NCBI RefSeq assembly: GCF_014201505.1
Contig: NZ_JACHEO010000013.1
Span: 43,950 to 107,949, forward strand
Length of the DNA stretch: 64,000 nucleotides
DNA from: Desulfoprunum benzoelyticum
GTDB lineage: Bacteria > Desulfobacterota > Desulfobulbia > Desulfobulbales > Desulfocapsaceae
Direction: 5' to 3'
The notes beneath the pieces are model-generated. The model ran no database searches, had not been told where the DNA came from, and was given only the letters and a program-made list of their open reading frames with translations. The position numbers and the translations under genes were made by a program. Shown here piece by piece: positions 15,835 through 24,034 of the stretch (position 1 is its first letter; each line of letters starts with the position of its first letter).

Positions 15835-17268
15835 ATGCTACAGTATATCCCCCACCTTGTCCATCCCGTCGTCCCCGGACGGCCCACCCACGAATGCGGC
15901 ATTTGCGGGATTTTCGGCCACCAGGATTCCTCCAAACTCGCCTATTTCGGGCTGTACGCCCTGCAGCACCGGGGACAGGAAAGTGCGGGAATCGTTACCT
16001 CCGACGGCACCAGGGTCACGTGTCACAAGAACATGGGTCTGGTGCCCGAGGTGTTCACCGAGACCAGCCTGCAGCAGCTCAACGGCCACATGTCGATCGG
16101 CCATGTCCGCTATTCAACAACCGGTGCCTCGAACCTCGCCAATGCCCAACCCCTGATGGTGACCCATAAGGGCACGACTCTGGCCGTCGCCCATAACGGC
16201 AACCTCGTCAATTCTCTGGAACTGAGAAAAAAACTGGAGGAGCAGGGATCGATTTTCCAGACGACCATGGATAGCGAGGTGGTCCTGCATCTGATGGCCA
16301 GAACCGCCCATCTTGGCTTGGAAAAGGCCCTGTGGGAAACTTTTTCAGCTCTCAAGGGCGCCTACTCCCTGCTCCTGATGACCCAGGATACGATGGTCGC
16401 CGTTCGCGACCCCGACGGTTTCCGCCCTCTCTGTCTCGGTAAATTGAACAACGGCGGCTGGATCATTGCGTCCGAAACCTGTGCTCTGGATCTCGTTGAG
16501 GCTCAGTATGTTCGCGATGTCAAGCCGGGAGAGGTGCTGATCTTCACCGACAAGGAGATTCTCTCCCTCTTCCCGTGGCCGCGACAGGACAGCCATTTCT
16601 GCATCTTCGAGCAGGTATATTTCGCCCGGCCTGACTCCGATATCTTCGGCATCAACGTCTACGAAACAAGAAAACGCATGGGGGAGATCCTGGCCGGAGA
16701 AGCCAGAATCGATGCCGATATCGTCATGCCGTTTCCCGATTCCGGCAACTACGCCGCCCTCGGGTACTCGCAGGCCTCGGGCATTCCCCTCGAGATGGGG
16801 ATGATCCGCAACCACTATGTCGGCCGCACCTTTATTCAGCCGACGCAGTCGATGCGTGATTTCAATGTCCGGGTCAAGCTCAATCCGGTCCGCTCCTTCC
16901 TCAAAGGCAAGCGGGTCATTATTGTCGAAGATTCGATTATCAGGGGGACGACGGGCAAGAGCAGGGTGCGCGCCTTGAAGCTGGCCGGGGTCAAAGAGGT
17001 GCACATGGTGGTCAGCTGCCCCCCCACCCGCCATGCCTGTTACTATGGCATCGATTTCCCCTCGCCGACAGAACTTATCGCAAACAACAAGAATATCAAA
17101 GAGATCGCTGACCATATCGGCCTGAACTCTTTGCATTATCTCAGCCTTGAAGGACTTGTCGAAGCAACCGGCTTGAGCAGAAAGGACTTCTGTCTGGCCT
17201 GTTTCAACGGTGAATACCCGGTTCCTCCGGATCGCTCCTTTTTCAAGGATGCACTGGGTACCTGCTGA
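15835..17268 (+). CDS. purF: Amidophosphoribosyltransferase (Fe-S type)
   Basis: This is a 477-residue enzyme catalysing the first step of purine synthesis, forming phosphoribosylamine from PRPP and glutamine. The first 20 residues are a propeptide; the nucleophile is Cys21 in ECGICGIFGHQDSSKLAYFG, followed by LYALQHRGQESAGI. The PRPP loop is VIIVEDSIIRGTTGKS. Cysteines at HFCIFEQVYFARPDS, HACYYGIDFPSP and DFCLACFNGEYPV match the four ligands of the [4Fe-4S] cluster in the Bacillus-type enzyme, which is oxygen-sensitive. The ATG at 15835 has GAAGG upstream; the longer open frame from 15739 would add residues with no homology. Its stop abuts that of the convergent GGDEF gene. Confidence 0.95.
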   Translation: MLQYIPHLVHPVVPGRPTHECGICGIFGHQDSSKLAYFGLYALQHRGQESAGIVTSDGTRVTCHKNMGLVPEVFTETSLQQLNGHMSIGHVRYSTTGASNLANAQPLMVTHKGTTLAVAHNGNLVNSLELRKKLEEQGSIFQTTMDSEVVLHLMARTAHLGLEKALWETFSALKGAYSLLLMTQDTMVAVRDPDGFRPLCLGKLNNGGWIIASETCALDLVEAQYVRDVKPGEVLIFTDKEILSLFPWPRQDSHFCIFEQVYFARPDSDIFGINVYETRKRMGEILAGEARIDADIVMPFPDSGNYAALGYSQASGIPLEMGMIRNHYVGRTFIQPTQSMRDFNVRVKLNPVRSFLKGKRVIIVEDSIIRGTTGKSRVRALKLAGVKEVHMVVSCPPTRHACYYGIDFPSPTELIANNKNIKEIADHIGLNSLHYLSLEGLVEATGLSRKDFCLACFNGEYPVPPDRSFFKDALGTC

Positions 17269-18180
17269 TCACTGCAGAGAGGGTTCACACCTGCAGACAA
17301 CGCAGTTCTTGCCTTTTTTCTTCGCCTCATACATGGCCTGATCGCCTCGCTCCCTCATCTGGCGCTCGTCAATTTCAAGTGGGAGTTCCCTGTTCCTGAC
17401 ACAGGGAACCACCCCGATGGAGAGGGTTGTCTTCCCCAGGTTGCGCTCGATGAATTTCAACAGGATGCGCTGGGTGATTTCCGTTGCCTGGTCGGCATTC
17501 GTTTGCGGCAGAAGAACGGCGAATTCATCGCCCCCTATTCTAAAGCTCATATCGACACTGCTGCGGGTGCATTCCCCAAAGATTTCGGCAAGCGCCACCA
17601 GAACGCCATCACCTTCCTGATGACCATAGGTGTCGTTGAATTCCTTGAAATTATCGATATCGACGACCGCCAGGAAAACCTGGTACCTCTGTCTGCTGGC
17701 CCGCTCCACCTCCTCGGGGAAACGTTCATCGAAGGCCCTGCGGTTCCACAGGGAGGTCAGGCTGTCAACGAGCGATAACTGCTCAAGCCGACGAACCAGG
17801 GATCGCTCGCGAAAAGCCCGTGTCAGTTTGGCCTCGAGCTCCGCCTGGTCTATCGGCTTCTTGATGAAATCCAGGGCACCGGCCTTGATCACATCCGCGT
17901 ACGTGGCATTTTCGGAATAGCCAGTCGCCATAATGGCATCTGTATGCTTATGATTTTCGACGATATATTTCAACAATTCCATCCCGTCCATATTCGGCAT
18001 GGCAATATCGGAAAAAACAAGGTCGATATCAGTTGCCTTCAGTATCTGCATGGCCTCAATGCCGTCACTCGCCCCCAGGCAATGATACCCCAGCGAGGAA
18101 ATCAGGACGCTGAGCGTCATCCGCACCAGGTCATCGTCATCAACGACAAGGATGACTTCGGTCTTTTTGTTTCCATTCAT
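17269..18180 (-). CDS. Response regulator with diguanylate cyclase (REC-GGDEF)
   Basis: This is a 303-residue protein. The receiver domain (about 8-125) has the acidic pocket VVDDDD, the phospho-acceptor Asp in LVFSDIAMPNMDG, and the conserved Lys in FIKKPID. The GGDEF domain (about 137-295) begins SLVDSLTSLWNRRAFDERFP and has the active-site RIGGDEFAVLLP, so it should make c-di-GMP when phosphorylated. The inhibitory RxxD site that normally lies just before GGDEF is not evident (RSSVDMSFRIGGDEF), suggesting no product feedback. No histidine kinase lies nearby. An HD-domain gene is transcribed divergently, 374 nt away. Confidence 0.9.
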   Translation of the reverse strand: MNGNKKTEVILVVDDDDLVRMTLSVLISSLGYHCLGASDGIEAMQILKATDIDLVFSDIAMPNMDGMELLKYIVENHKHTDAIMATGYSENATYADVIKAGALDFIKKPIDQAELEAKLTRAFRERSLVRRLEQLSLVDSLTSLWNRRAFDERFPEEVERASRQRYQVFLAVVDIDNFKEFNDTYGHQEGDGVLVALAEIFGECTRSSVDMSFRIGGDEFAVLLPQTNADQATEITQRILLKFIERNLGKTTLSIGVVPCVRNRELPLEIDERQMRERGDQAMYEAKKKGKNCVVCRCEPSLQ

Positions 18181-18554
18181 TGGTGATTCTTGGCGTGTAG
18201 AGGTTTGATCTTGGCCCTTTGAGCAGCGCTCAGATACTTATGTACAGAGTAAATTGTCTAAAGTCCAGAACCCGCCATGTTTTTTGCTTGTTCGAGCTGC
18301 GACTTCACTTCAGAAAACCCCTTCACCAGGATCCGCAGCCTTTCGCCTCCCCGTCCATTGCTGCAGGGTATGCCGTGTACTCCATTTTGCAAGCAAAGCC
18401 GACAGGCCGACGATCGCCTCAGACGGTGTTCAGGCTGATGCCGACCCGCAGCGGAATGGCGTATCGTTCATTCGACTACCGGCTCTGTTCTCTCGACCGC
18501 ACCTCTTCTTCCAACGAACTTGCGATGACGCCGTTGAACAGATAGGATAAACAC
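18181..18554. other. Intergenic region between the GGDEF and HD-domain genes
   Basis: This 374-nt gap holds the divergent control regions of the two flanking genes. Open frames of about 100 codons exist on the plus strand, but they lack start signals and recognisable protein character. I see no clear RNA gene or terminator. The HD gene has AGGA 8 nt before its start at the right edge. Confidence 0.5.
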
Positions 18555-19463
18555 ATGGATCACATACAGGGCAGGAAGGACATACTGGAAGGCGACGGGC
18601 GGAACGACTTTGTGGAGGAGGTGGTCTCTCTTGCCCGTAGTATCAATCCCCAGGTCGACGTCGCCCTGATCACACGCATCAATAATGACACGACCAATAT
18701 ATTCAGAGGGAAATTTTCCGGTTTTCGGGCCAGCAACCCAACCTATCACAATCTGAGGCATACCCGTCTGGTCGCCCTTGCAGCCGCCCGGCTGTTTCAC
18801 GGCCTGTGGTGTGACGGCAGATCTTTCACCGCAGATACGTTGATACAGGGTTTCCTCAGCTCCTGCTTTCACGATACCGGGATGCTGCTGACCGAGGCGG
18901 ACAGCGCCCTAACCGGAGCCCGATACACCAGGGGCCATGAAAAACGTTCGATTACCTTTGTGCGGCGGTATATTCAAATCTCCGGACTGCCCCGATCCTA
19001 CGCCGACAACTGTGCGGCAATCATCCGCTGTACCGAATTGAACAAAGGAGTGGACCATCTCCGGTCCTATCCGGAGGAGATCGGACTCGCGGGCCGTGTT
19101 GTCGGTTCCGCCGACATCCTGGCACAGATGGCGGACCGGTACTACCTCGAAAGACTTCCCCTCCTGTTCCAGGAGCAAAAGGCCGGTATCGACGACTTCG
19201 GCCATCAGACTCCCATCGAACTCATGCAATCAACCGCTGATTTTTATCACACAACCATTGCCCACCGGTTGAACGTGCTTTTCTCCGATGTCTTTCCTTC
19301 CATGCGAAGTCATTTCCGTGAACGCTGGCAGGTCGATGAAGATCTCTACACCAAGGCTATTCTCAAAAATATCGACTATCTTCAATCAATCATCGCCAGA
19401 TGCAAAGCGGAGCAGGAATGCCTCAAACAGTACCTCCGACGCGTTCCTCCGGCACACCAGTGA
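18555..19463 (+). CDS. HD-domain phosphohydrolase-like protein
   Basis: This is a 302-residue cytoplasmic protein. Two motifs indicate an HD/PDEase metal site: NPTYHNLRHTRLVALAAARL (about residue 62, HxxxH-like) and FLSSCFHDTGMLLTEADSAL (about residue 97, His-Asp). A later His is in RGHEKRSITFVRRY. This arrangement is closer to the eukaryote-like PDEase/HD superfamily than to HD-GYP, since no GYP motif is visible. The substrate is unknown; a nucleotide is likely. Its neighbour is a diguanylate cyclase transcribed the other way. That proximity suggests, but does not show, a role in nucleotide signalling. Confidence 0.7.
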   Translation: MDHIQGRKDILEGDGRNDFVEEVVSLARSINPQVDVALITRINNDTTNIFRGKFSGFRASNPTYHNLRHTRLVALAAARLFHGLWCDGRSFTADTLIQGFLSSCFHDTGMLLTEADSALTGARYTRGHEKRSITFVRRYIQISGLPRSYADNCAAIIRCTELNKGVDHLRSYPEEIGLAGRVVGSADILAQMADRYYLERLPLLFQEQKAGIDDFGHQTPIELMQSTADFYHTTIAHRLNVLFSDVFPSMRSHFRERWQVDEDLYTKAILKNIDYLQSIIARCKAEQECLKQYLRRVPPAHQ

Positions 19464-19487
19464 CACCCTGCCTTCACCGGTCGATTC

Positions 19488-19691
19488 TCATTTCTGCCTC
19501 GGGTCACGGCCGGTCTCAAACATTTCAAAGAGATCATAGAAGAGTCTCGCCACTGCACTGAAGTGGGTTACCGAGCCTGATCCGGCGTAGGCCTTCGTCA
19601 GTTCCATCGCCTTCAGGAAACTCTCCTGGCTGCCGGAGGTCTGGGGTGCCTTGAGGGCCTCAACTAATCGCTGTCCGATATCGTCTTTCAT
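19488..19691 (-). CDS. Small protein of unknown function
   Basis: This is a 67-residue protein beginning MKDDIGQRLVEALKAPQTSG. I do not recognise the family. It is mostly helical in appearance, has no signal peptide, membrane span or cysteine, and contains an amphipathic stretch FSAVARLFYDLFEMFETGRD. The ribosome-binding site GGGAGAACC directly precedes the ATG, and codon use resembles the neighbours, so it is probably real. The next minus-strand gene upstream is also an unknown small protein, 38 nt away, and the two may form an operon. Confidence 0.6.
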   Translation of the reverse strand: MKDDIGQRLVEALKAPQTSGSQESFLKAMELTKAYAGSGSVTHFSAVARLFYDLFEMFETGRDPRQK

Positions 19692-19729
19692 GGTTCTCCC
19701 TTTCTGTCAATATTCGTCGTAGCCATCGT

Positions 19730-20071
19730 TCATGACCTCATCCGCCCATGGAACCCATGTCTCGCCCACCCGTCGAACCGGGCAGCGATGCCGAATTGTT
19801 CGGCCTGCCGATACAGCGCCTGAAAATGAGGCTGGAGGTCGGCCACGTGCCTCGAACACAGCCGCAATACCCTCTTAACCGCGATAATCTCCCAATGCTG
19901 GCGGGCGACAAAACGGGTTCCGCGGGCCCTGCCGACCTCTTCTGTTTCGGCAAAAACAAGGACGGTGGCAATGGCCCCGGCCAGCACTTCCACCTGGCTG
20001 TTTCTGGCCGTCGGTCGAACCTCAAACTGGTAAAAAAGTGGATAAACCGTCATATCGTTTACTTCTATCAT
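19730..20071 (-). CDS. Hypothetical protein, 113 residues
   Basis: It begins MIEVNDMTVYPLFYQFEVRP, contains a hydrophobic strand-like stretch (VEVLAGAIATVLVFAETEEV) and ends with a basic region. No family is recognised and there is no signal peptide. AGGA lies 8 nt before the chosen ATG; the internal Met7 is an alternative start. It follows the Fe-S membrane protein gene by 94 nt on the same strand and precedes the 67-residue unknown. Its gene-like codon use and position support it, but function cannot be stated. Confidence 0.55.
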   Translation of the reverse strand: MIEVNDMTVYPLFYQFEVRPTARNSQVEVLAGAIATVLVFAETEEVGRARGTRFVARQHWEIIAVKRVLRLCSRHVADLQPHFQALYRQAEQFGIAARFDGWARHGFHGRMRS

Positions 20072-20165
20072 TGCGGCTGTCCTGGACTGAGACCTTTGCC
20101 CCAGGCTGATGATAATGGAATCGCCGACGCTGTCAGGCGGCCGTGCTCCCGAACAAACCTCTGCC

Positions 20166-21737
20166 TCAATAACCGTACATCGTCATCCCGCTGCTCTCCC
20201 TGCTTTCCCCTGCCGCCGTGACGATGACTGCCGCCTCGCCGCTGAGGGGACACTTGTTTTCGCAGATGCCGCAGCCGATGCAGAGCTCGCCGACGACATA
20301 GGGCTGCAACAGCGTGACCGTCTCGCCCCTGCCGTTGACGACCTCGGCCTCGCGGAATTTGATCGCCTTGTCCGGCGTCGGACAGTGCTCTTCGCAGACG
20401 ATGCAGGGGACGCCATCGGCAAAGGGCAGACAGCGGTTCCTGTCGATATGGGCCCGGCCGATGACGGTGACGTGCTTCTCCTGTCTGCTCAGCCTCCTGA
20501 TGGCGCCGGTCGGGCAGACCTGGCCGCAGAGGGTGCAGTTGAACTCGCAGTAGCCGATACGGCCGATCAACCGGGGGCTGAATATCCCCTCCAGCCCGGC
20601 CTCCAGCCAGGTCGAGTGGAGGGCATTGCCGATACAGACCTTCATGCATTCGCCGCAGCGGACGCAGCGGCCGAGGAACTCCTCCTCCGCACACGCGCCC
20701 GGCGGCCTGATCAGCTGCGGATCGGTGTGGCGGGCCAGCAGCCGCGACGGCAGCACGAGAGGACTCAGCATTCCGGCCGCCAGGCTGGCGATCGCGGCCC
20801 TACGCGACAGGTCGACCGCCTGGCCCCGTTTGGCGCCTCTGCCCCAACCGTAATGGATGAGTGATTTCGGACAGGAGGGGAGGCAATCGAGACAGAGGAT
20901 GCATTCGGCGGCAGCGATGGTGCGCTCATCGTCTATCGCCGCCATCCGGCATTCGCTGCGACACTGCCGGCAACCGCCGCACTCCGGCGAGCCGCCGGAA
21001 AGCCGAAAAAGGGAATAACGGGAGAACAACGCCAGCATGGCCCCTAACGGACAAAGCGAACGGCAGAAGAACCGGCGGCCGAACAGTCCAAGCCCGAGGA
21101 CCGCGACCAGCACCAGCAGCGACAGGACCGACAGCCCATAGACCTTGGCGGCGAAGGGCAGGACATATTCCTTCAGCACGGCATACACCGGCTCGGTCAC
21201 GATGTTCAGCCACATCGGTCCATGCTGGTAGGTCAGGGTAAAAAACGAGGTCGCGGCATGATCCAGGGCCGGATGCACCGCAAAGGTCAGGCCTCGCACC
21301 AGGATCGAAAACGGATCGAGATAACCGGCCAGCGGCAGGCCGAACAGGGAGGCGGCCAGCAGAAAGAAGAGCAGGTAGTATTTGAACTGGCGGCCGCCCC
21401 GTTCCCGGCCGGCGCCGCCGCGTTCGATCAAACGCCGGCTGCCGTCGATCAGGGTGCCCAGAGGACAGATCCAGCCGCAGAAGAAACGGCCGAACAGCAG
21501 GGTCAGGGCCAGCGTGATCGCCGCCGGCAGCATCAGGACGATGACCGTTCTGCCCGCCGCCATCGCCGTGACGGCGAGCAACGGATCGATCCGAAAGAGG
21601 ATATTGACGGCCCAGGTCAATTCGTCCGATCCGCTGTAATCGGTCTTCACGAACAGGAAGAGAAAAAAAGCAAGGAACACCAGCTGACTGGCCTTCCGCC
21701 ACAGGGACGGGAGAAGTTTCGGAAAATGCCGACGCAT
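20166..21737 (-). CDS. Membrane polyferredoxin: NapH-like domain fused to NapG-like ferredoxin domain
   Basis: This is a 523-residue protein. The first 210 or so residues have four or five membrane spans and two CxxxCP motifs at membrane edges (FFCGWICPLGTLID and FFCRSLCPLGAML), the NapH/CcoG pattern. Two 4Fe-4S clusters follow (CGGCRQCRSEC and CILCLDCLPSCPKS). At about residue 305 comes LSRRAAIASLAAGMLSPLVL, a Tat-signal-like segment as at the start of NapG. Then come several more clusters: CVRCGECMKVC, CTLCGQVCPTGAI, CIVCEEHCPTPDKA and CIGCGICENKCP. It probably carries electrons between the quinol pool and a partner on the outer face. The start shares one base with the DUF362 stop (TGATG). 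Confidence 0.82.
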   Translation of the reverse strand: MRRHFPKLLPSLWRKASQLVFLAFFLFLFVKTDYSGSDELTWAVNILFRIDPLLAVTAMAAGRTVIVLMLPAAITLALTLLFGRFFCGWICPLGTLIDGSRRLIERGGAGRERGGRQFKYYLLFFLLAASLFGLPLAGYLDPFSILVRGLTFAVHPALDHAATSFFTLTYQHGPMWLNIVTEPVYAVLKEYVLPFAAKVYGLSVLSLLVLVAVLGLGLFGRRFFCRSLCPLGAMLALFSRYSLFRLSGGSPECGGCRQCRSECRMAAIDDERTIAAAECILCLDCLPSCPKSLIHYGWGRGAKRGQAVDLSRRAAIASLAAGMLSPLVLPSRLLARHTDPQLIRPPGACAEEEFLGRCVRCGECMKVCIGNALHSTWLEAGLEGIFSPRLIGRIGYCEFNCTLCGQVCPTGAIRRLSRQEKHVTVIGRAHIDRNRCLPFADGVPCIVCEEHCPTPDKAIKFREAEVVNGRGETVTLLQPYVVGELCIGCGICENKCPLSGEAAVIVTAAGESRESSGMTMYGY

Positions 21738-22651
21738 CAGGCGGAGACCACCTGTATCCGGGCCAGGTCCATCTCTCCCAGCCCCAGCTCATACGCCGCC
21801 ACCGTGGCCTCGATGTCGCCGGGCTCAAGCTCGAACAACGTCGTCGCATAGGCATCGGCGGCCACCGGATCGGCCGAGGCGATCAACGTGTCGATCCGGC
21901 GGACATCATCGACATTGCCTCCCTGGGGACCATTGTGCAGCAGGATGCGGGTGGCGTCGATCACCGTCAGTTTCGGTCTGACGACCGTCGCCAGATCGGC
22001 CAGGCTCTGCCCCAGGTTGCGGTGCAGCGAGCCCCGGTTGCCGCCGAGCACCCCCATGCTGTTCTTCAGACCCAGAGTCAGCCGCGACAGCCCGTGATGC
22101 TTGGCGACCGGGACGTTGATATAGCAGTCGCAGTCAAGGGCCTCGCGGTAGATCTCCCACTTTGTCAGCACCTTGCCTCTGGTGATGTTCACCGGGACGA
22201 ACTTGCGGGAATCGATCTGCTCTATCACCGCCCGTCGATCATCAAGGTCACGGATCGCCTGCTCGATGCCGCTGTTGGCATAGCAGCGCCTCTGTTCGTT
22301 GCAGCTCCGGTCGAAGACCAGGACTTTTTTGGCGCCGGCCGCAAGGGCTGCCTCCACCAGCGCCCTGACGACCAGCGGATGGGTGTTGGCCCCCTGTTCC
22401 GGAGTCCGGTCCCAGCCGATATTGGGCTTGATGACGACCCTGTCGCCGGGGTTGACGAATGTGGCCATGCCGCCAAGCGGCGCCAGGACCCGGCCGACCA
22501 GGGCATGGTAGTCCTCACCTGTGGCCAGGGCAAGCATGGCCTGCGGTTTTTCGGCAGCCAAGGCCTCGGTGAGCACACTGAAGCTGGGGATCGCCAGGCT
22601 TACGCCCGCCGTCCACCGGAGAACATCCTTGATGAACCGGCGTCTGTTCAT
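21737..22651 (-). CDS. DUF362 protein with Tat signal
   Basis: This is a 304-residue protein starting MNRRRFIKDVLRWTAGVSLA, a twin-arginine signal with a cleavage site around ALAAEK. The mature part has the DUF362 pattern: GDRVVIKPNIGWDRTPEQGA, CDCYINVPVAKHHGLSRLTL and GLKNSMGVLGGNRGSLHRNL, then DATRILLHNGPQGGN. The family is thought to be involved with metal or redox centres, but its reaction is not established. I prefer the ATG at 22651 because GAAGGA stands 8 nt upstream; the ATG at 22660 would add three residues. It overlaps the NapH-NapG-like gene by one base, so the two likely work together. Confidence 0.82.
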   Translation of the reverse strand: MNRRRFIKDVLRWTAGVSLAIPSFSVLTEALAAEKPQAMLALATGEDYHALVGRVLAPLGGMATFVNPGDRVVIKPNIGWDRTPEQGANTHPLVVRALVEAALAAGAKKVLVFDRSCNEQRRCYANSGIEQAIRDLDDRRAVIEQIDSRKFVPVNITRGKVLTKWEIYREALDCDCYINVPVAKHHGLSRLTLGLKNSMGVLGGNRGSLHRNLGQSLADLATVVRPKLTVIDATRILLHNGPQGGNVDDVRRIDTLIASADPVAADAYATTLFELEPGDIEATVAAYELGLGEMDLARIQVVSA

Positions 22652-22685
22652 AGTTTTCATCCTTCGCTTTTTCACATCAACGGAT

Positions 22686-23399
22686 TCATGTCTTCTTTCG
22701 CTCCAACTCCGCCTCACGATGGAAATCGGCAGGATCGCCCTCCCTGCGCCCCGCAAACAGCAAGGGATAGTGGCTGCGGTAGGAGACGAACATCTCCTCG
22801 AAGGGCAGGTCGGCAAAGCTGCCATAATCATGGATATACTCCATGTGGCGCTGGCCCACCGTGTTGAACTCATGGAAGATCGAATCATTTCTGCCATCGA
22901 ATTCGAGCGGCTGGACCTGGAATCGCTGGCAAAGGGAGAGATTGAAGGCCGGCGTCGCCTTGACCCATTTCCCCTCCAGATACAGTTCGGTGTAGCCGTG
23001 ATAAACAAACAGATCGGTGCCCATGACCTGCCGCAGCCTTGCCGTAGTCAGATGATTCCGGACGTCGGCGAAACCGAGCCTGGCCGGGATTCCCTGCTGC
23101 CGAGCCACCGCCGCGAGGACCACCGCCTTGGCGACACAGTAGCCGTACCCCCTGGTGATGACTGCACTCGCCGTCAGGGCGTCGATCGAATACTGCAGGC
23201 TGTAGGGATCGTAACGGATCTCATCGCGCACCGCATAGTAGAGACGGACCGCCCGGTCGATCGGGGTGTCGTTGCCGTGGCCGGCGCAGACTCGTTCAGC
23301 GAATGCGACGACGACGGGATGGTCATGATCGACAAAGGCAGTGGCGGCGAGATAGGGTTCAAAATCTTCCATAGGATAGTTTTCTGGTTGATGGTTCAT
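22686..23399 (-). CDS. Transglutaminase-like cysteine protein
   Basis: This is a 237-residue cytoplasmic protein. The catalytic region reads ITRGYGYCVAKAVVLAAVAR (nucleophilic Cys), then QQGIPARLGFADVRNHLTT, and VYHGYTELYLEGKWVKATPA containing the His and the following Asp-like position. This is the transglutaminase/peptidase core fold (Transglut_core). Such stand-alone proteins have unknown substrates; proteolysis or amide hydrolysis is likelier than cross-linking. The start MNHQPENYPM has GGGAGAACGC upstream. A longer open frame reaches 23474 without support. It sits 34 nt before the DUF362 gene on the same strand. Confidence 0.8.
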   Translation of the reverse strand: MNHQPENYPMEDFEPYLAATAFVDHDHPVVVAFAERVCAGHGNDTPIDRAVRLYYAVRDEIRYDPYSLQYSIDALTASAVITRGYGYCVAKAVVLAAVARQQGIPARLGFADVRNHLTTARLRQVMGTDLFVYHGYTELYLEGKWVKATPAFNLSLCQRFQVQPLEFDGRNDSIFHEFNTVGQRHMEYIHDYGSFADLPFEEMFVSYRSHYPLLFAGRREGDPADFHREAELERKKT

Positions 23400-23479
23400 G
23401 CGTTCTCCCGGCTGTATCGCACTATCCGGGGTATCCGGGGTGGCCTGCAGACAGAAAGCAGTCTCGACCGCCAACAGGT

Positions 23480-24034
23480 TCAGATAGAAAAATAGAACAT
23501 CAAGGCGTTGAGTACCAGCCCATGTTCTATTTTTCCCTCTTTCACACAGGCCCTGACCTCGTTCTCAGCCATCGGCACGGTCTCGATATCCTCCATCTCA
23601 TCCATCGCCGGCGTCGCCACCAGCCGGGCGTCCTCGACGAGGACGGTATAACAGGAGTTCCCCTGGATCGCCGGATTGGGACAGACCCGGCCAATGATCC
23701 TGGCCCGATCACCGGCATACCCGGTCTCTTCGAGGAGTTCCCGGCAACCGGCGGCGACCGGATCCTCCGCCGCTTCGATCGTGCCGCCCGGGATCTCGAT
23801 TTCGATCCGGTTCGAGCCATACCGGAACTGCCGGATCAACACAATATCCCGCTCCGGAGTCACCGCCACGATATTGACCCAGTCCGGACAATCGAAGCGG
23901 TAGAACTCCCTCCGCCTGCCGCTTCTGGTGCACAGTACCGGTCCGACCTTGACCGTCATGATCGGCGTCTCGACCAGCACCCTGTCGGGATAGACCTCCC
24001 AACCGCCGGTTGCTTCATTCTTTATCTCGACCAC
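23480..24034 (-). CDS. Nudix hydrolase (ADP-ribose pyrophosphatase-like)
   Basis: This is a 184-residue protein with a full Nudix box starting at GGTIEAAEDPVAAGCRELLE and ending ETGY, matching GX5EX7REUXEEXGU. The preceding IRQFRYGSNRIEIEIP resembles the substrate-binding strand of the ADP-ribose/GDP-mannose pyrophosphatase group. It probably hydrolyses a nucleoside diphosphate derivative. The first gene of a minus-strand set (Nudix, transglutaminase-like, DUF362, polyferredoxin), it may be only loosely connected to the rest. There is a 770-nt empty region upstream. Confidence 0.85.
   Translation of the reverse strand: MVEIKNEATGGWEVYPDRVLVETPIMTVKVGPVLCTRSGRRREFYRFDCPDWVNIVAVTPERDIVLIRQFRYGSNRIEIEIPGGTIEAAEDPVAAGCRELLEETGYAGDRARIIGRVCPNPAIQGNSCYTVLVEDARLVATPAMDEMEDIETVPMAENEVRACVKEGKIEHGLVLNALMFYFSI

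Noticed and set aside
15573..15835. Purine riboswitch in front of purF
   Set aside because: The conserved three-way-junction bases are not recognisable; only a terminator-like hairpin is present.
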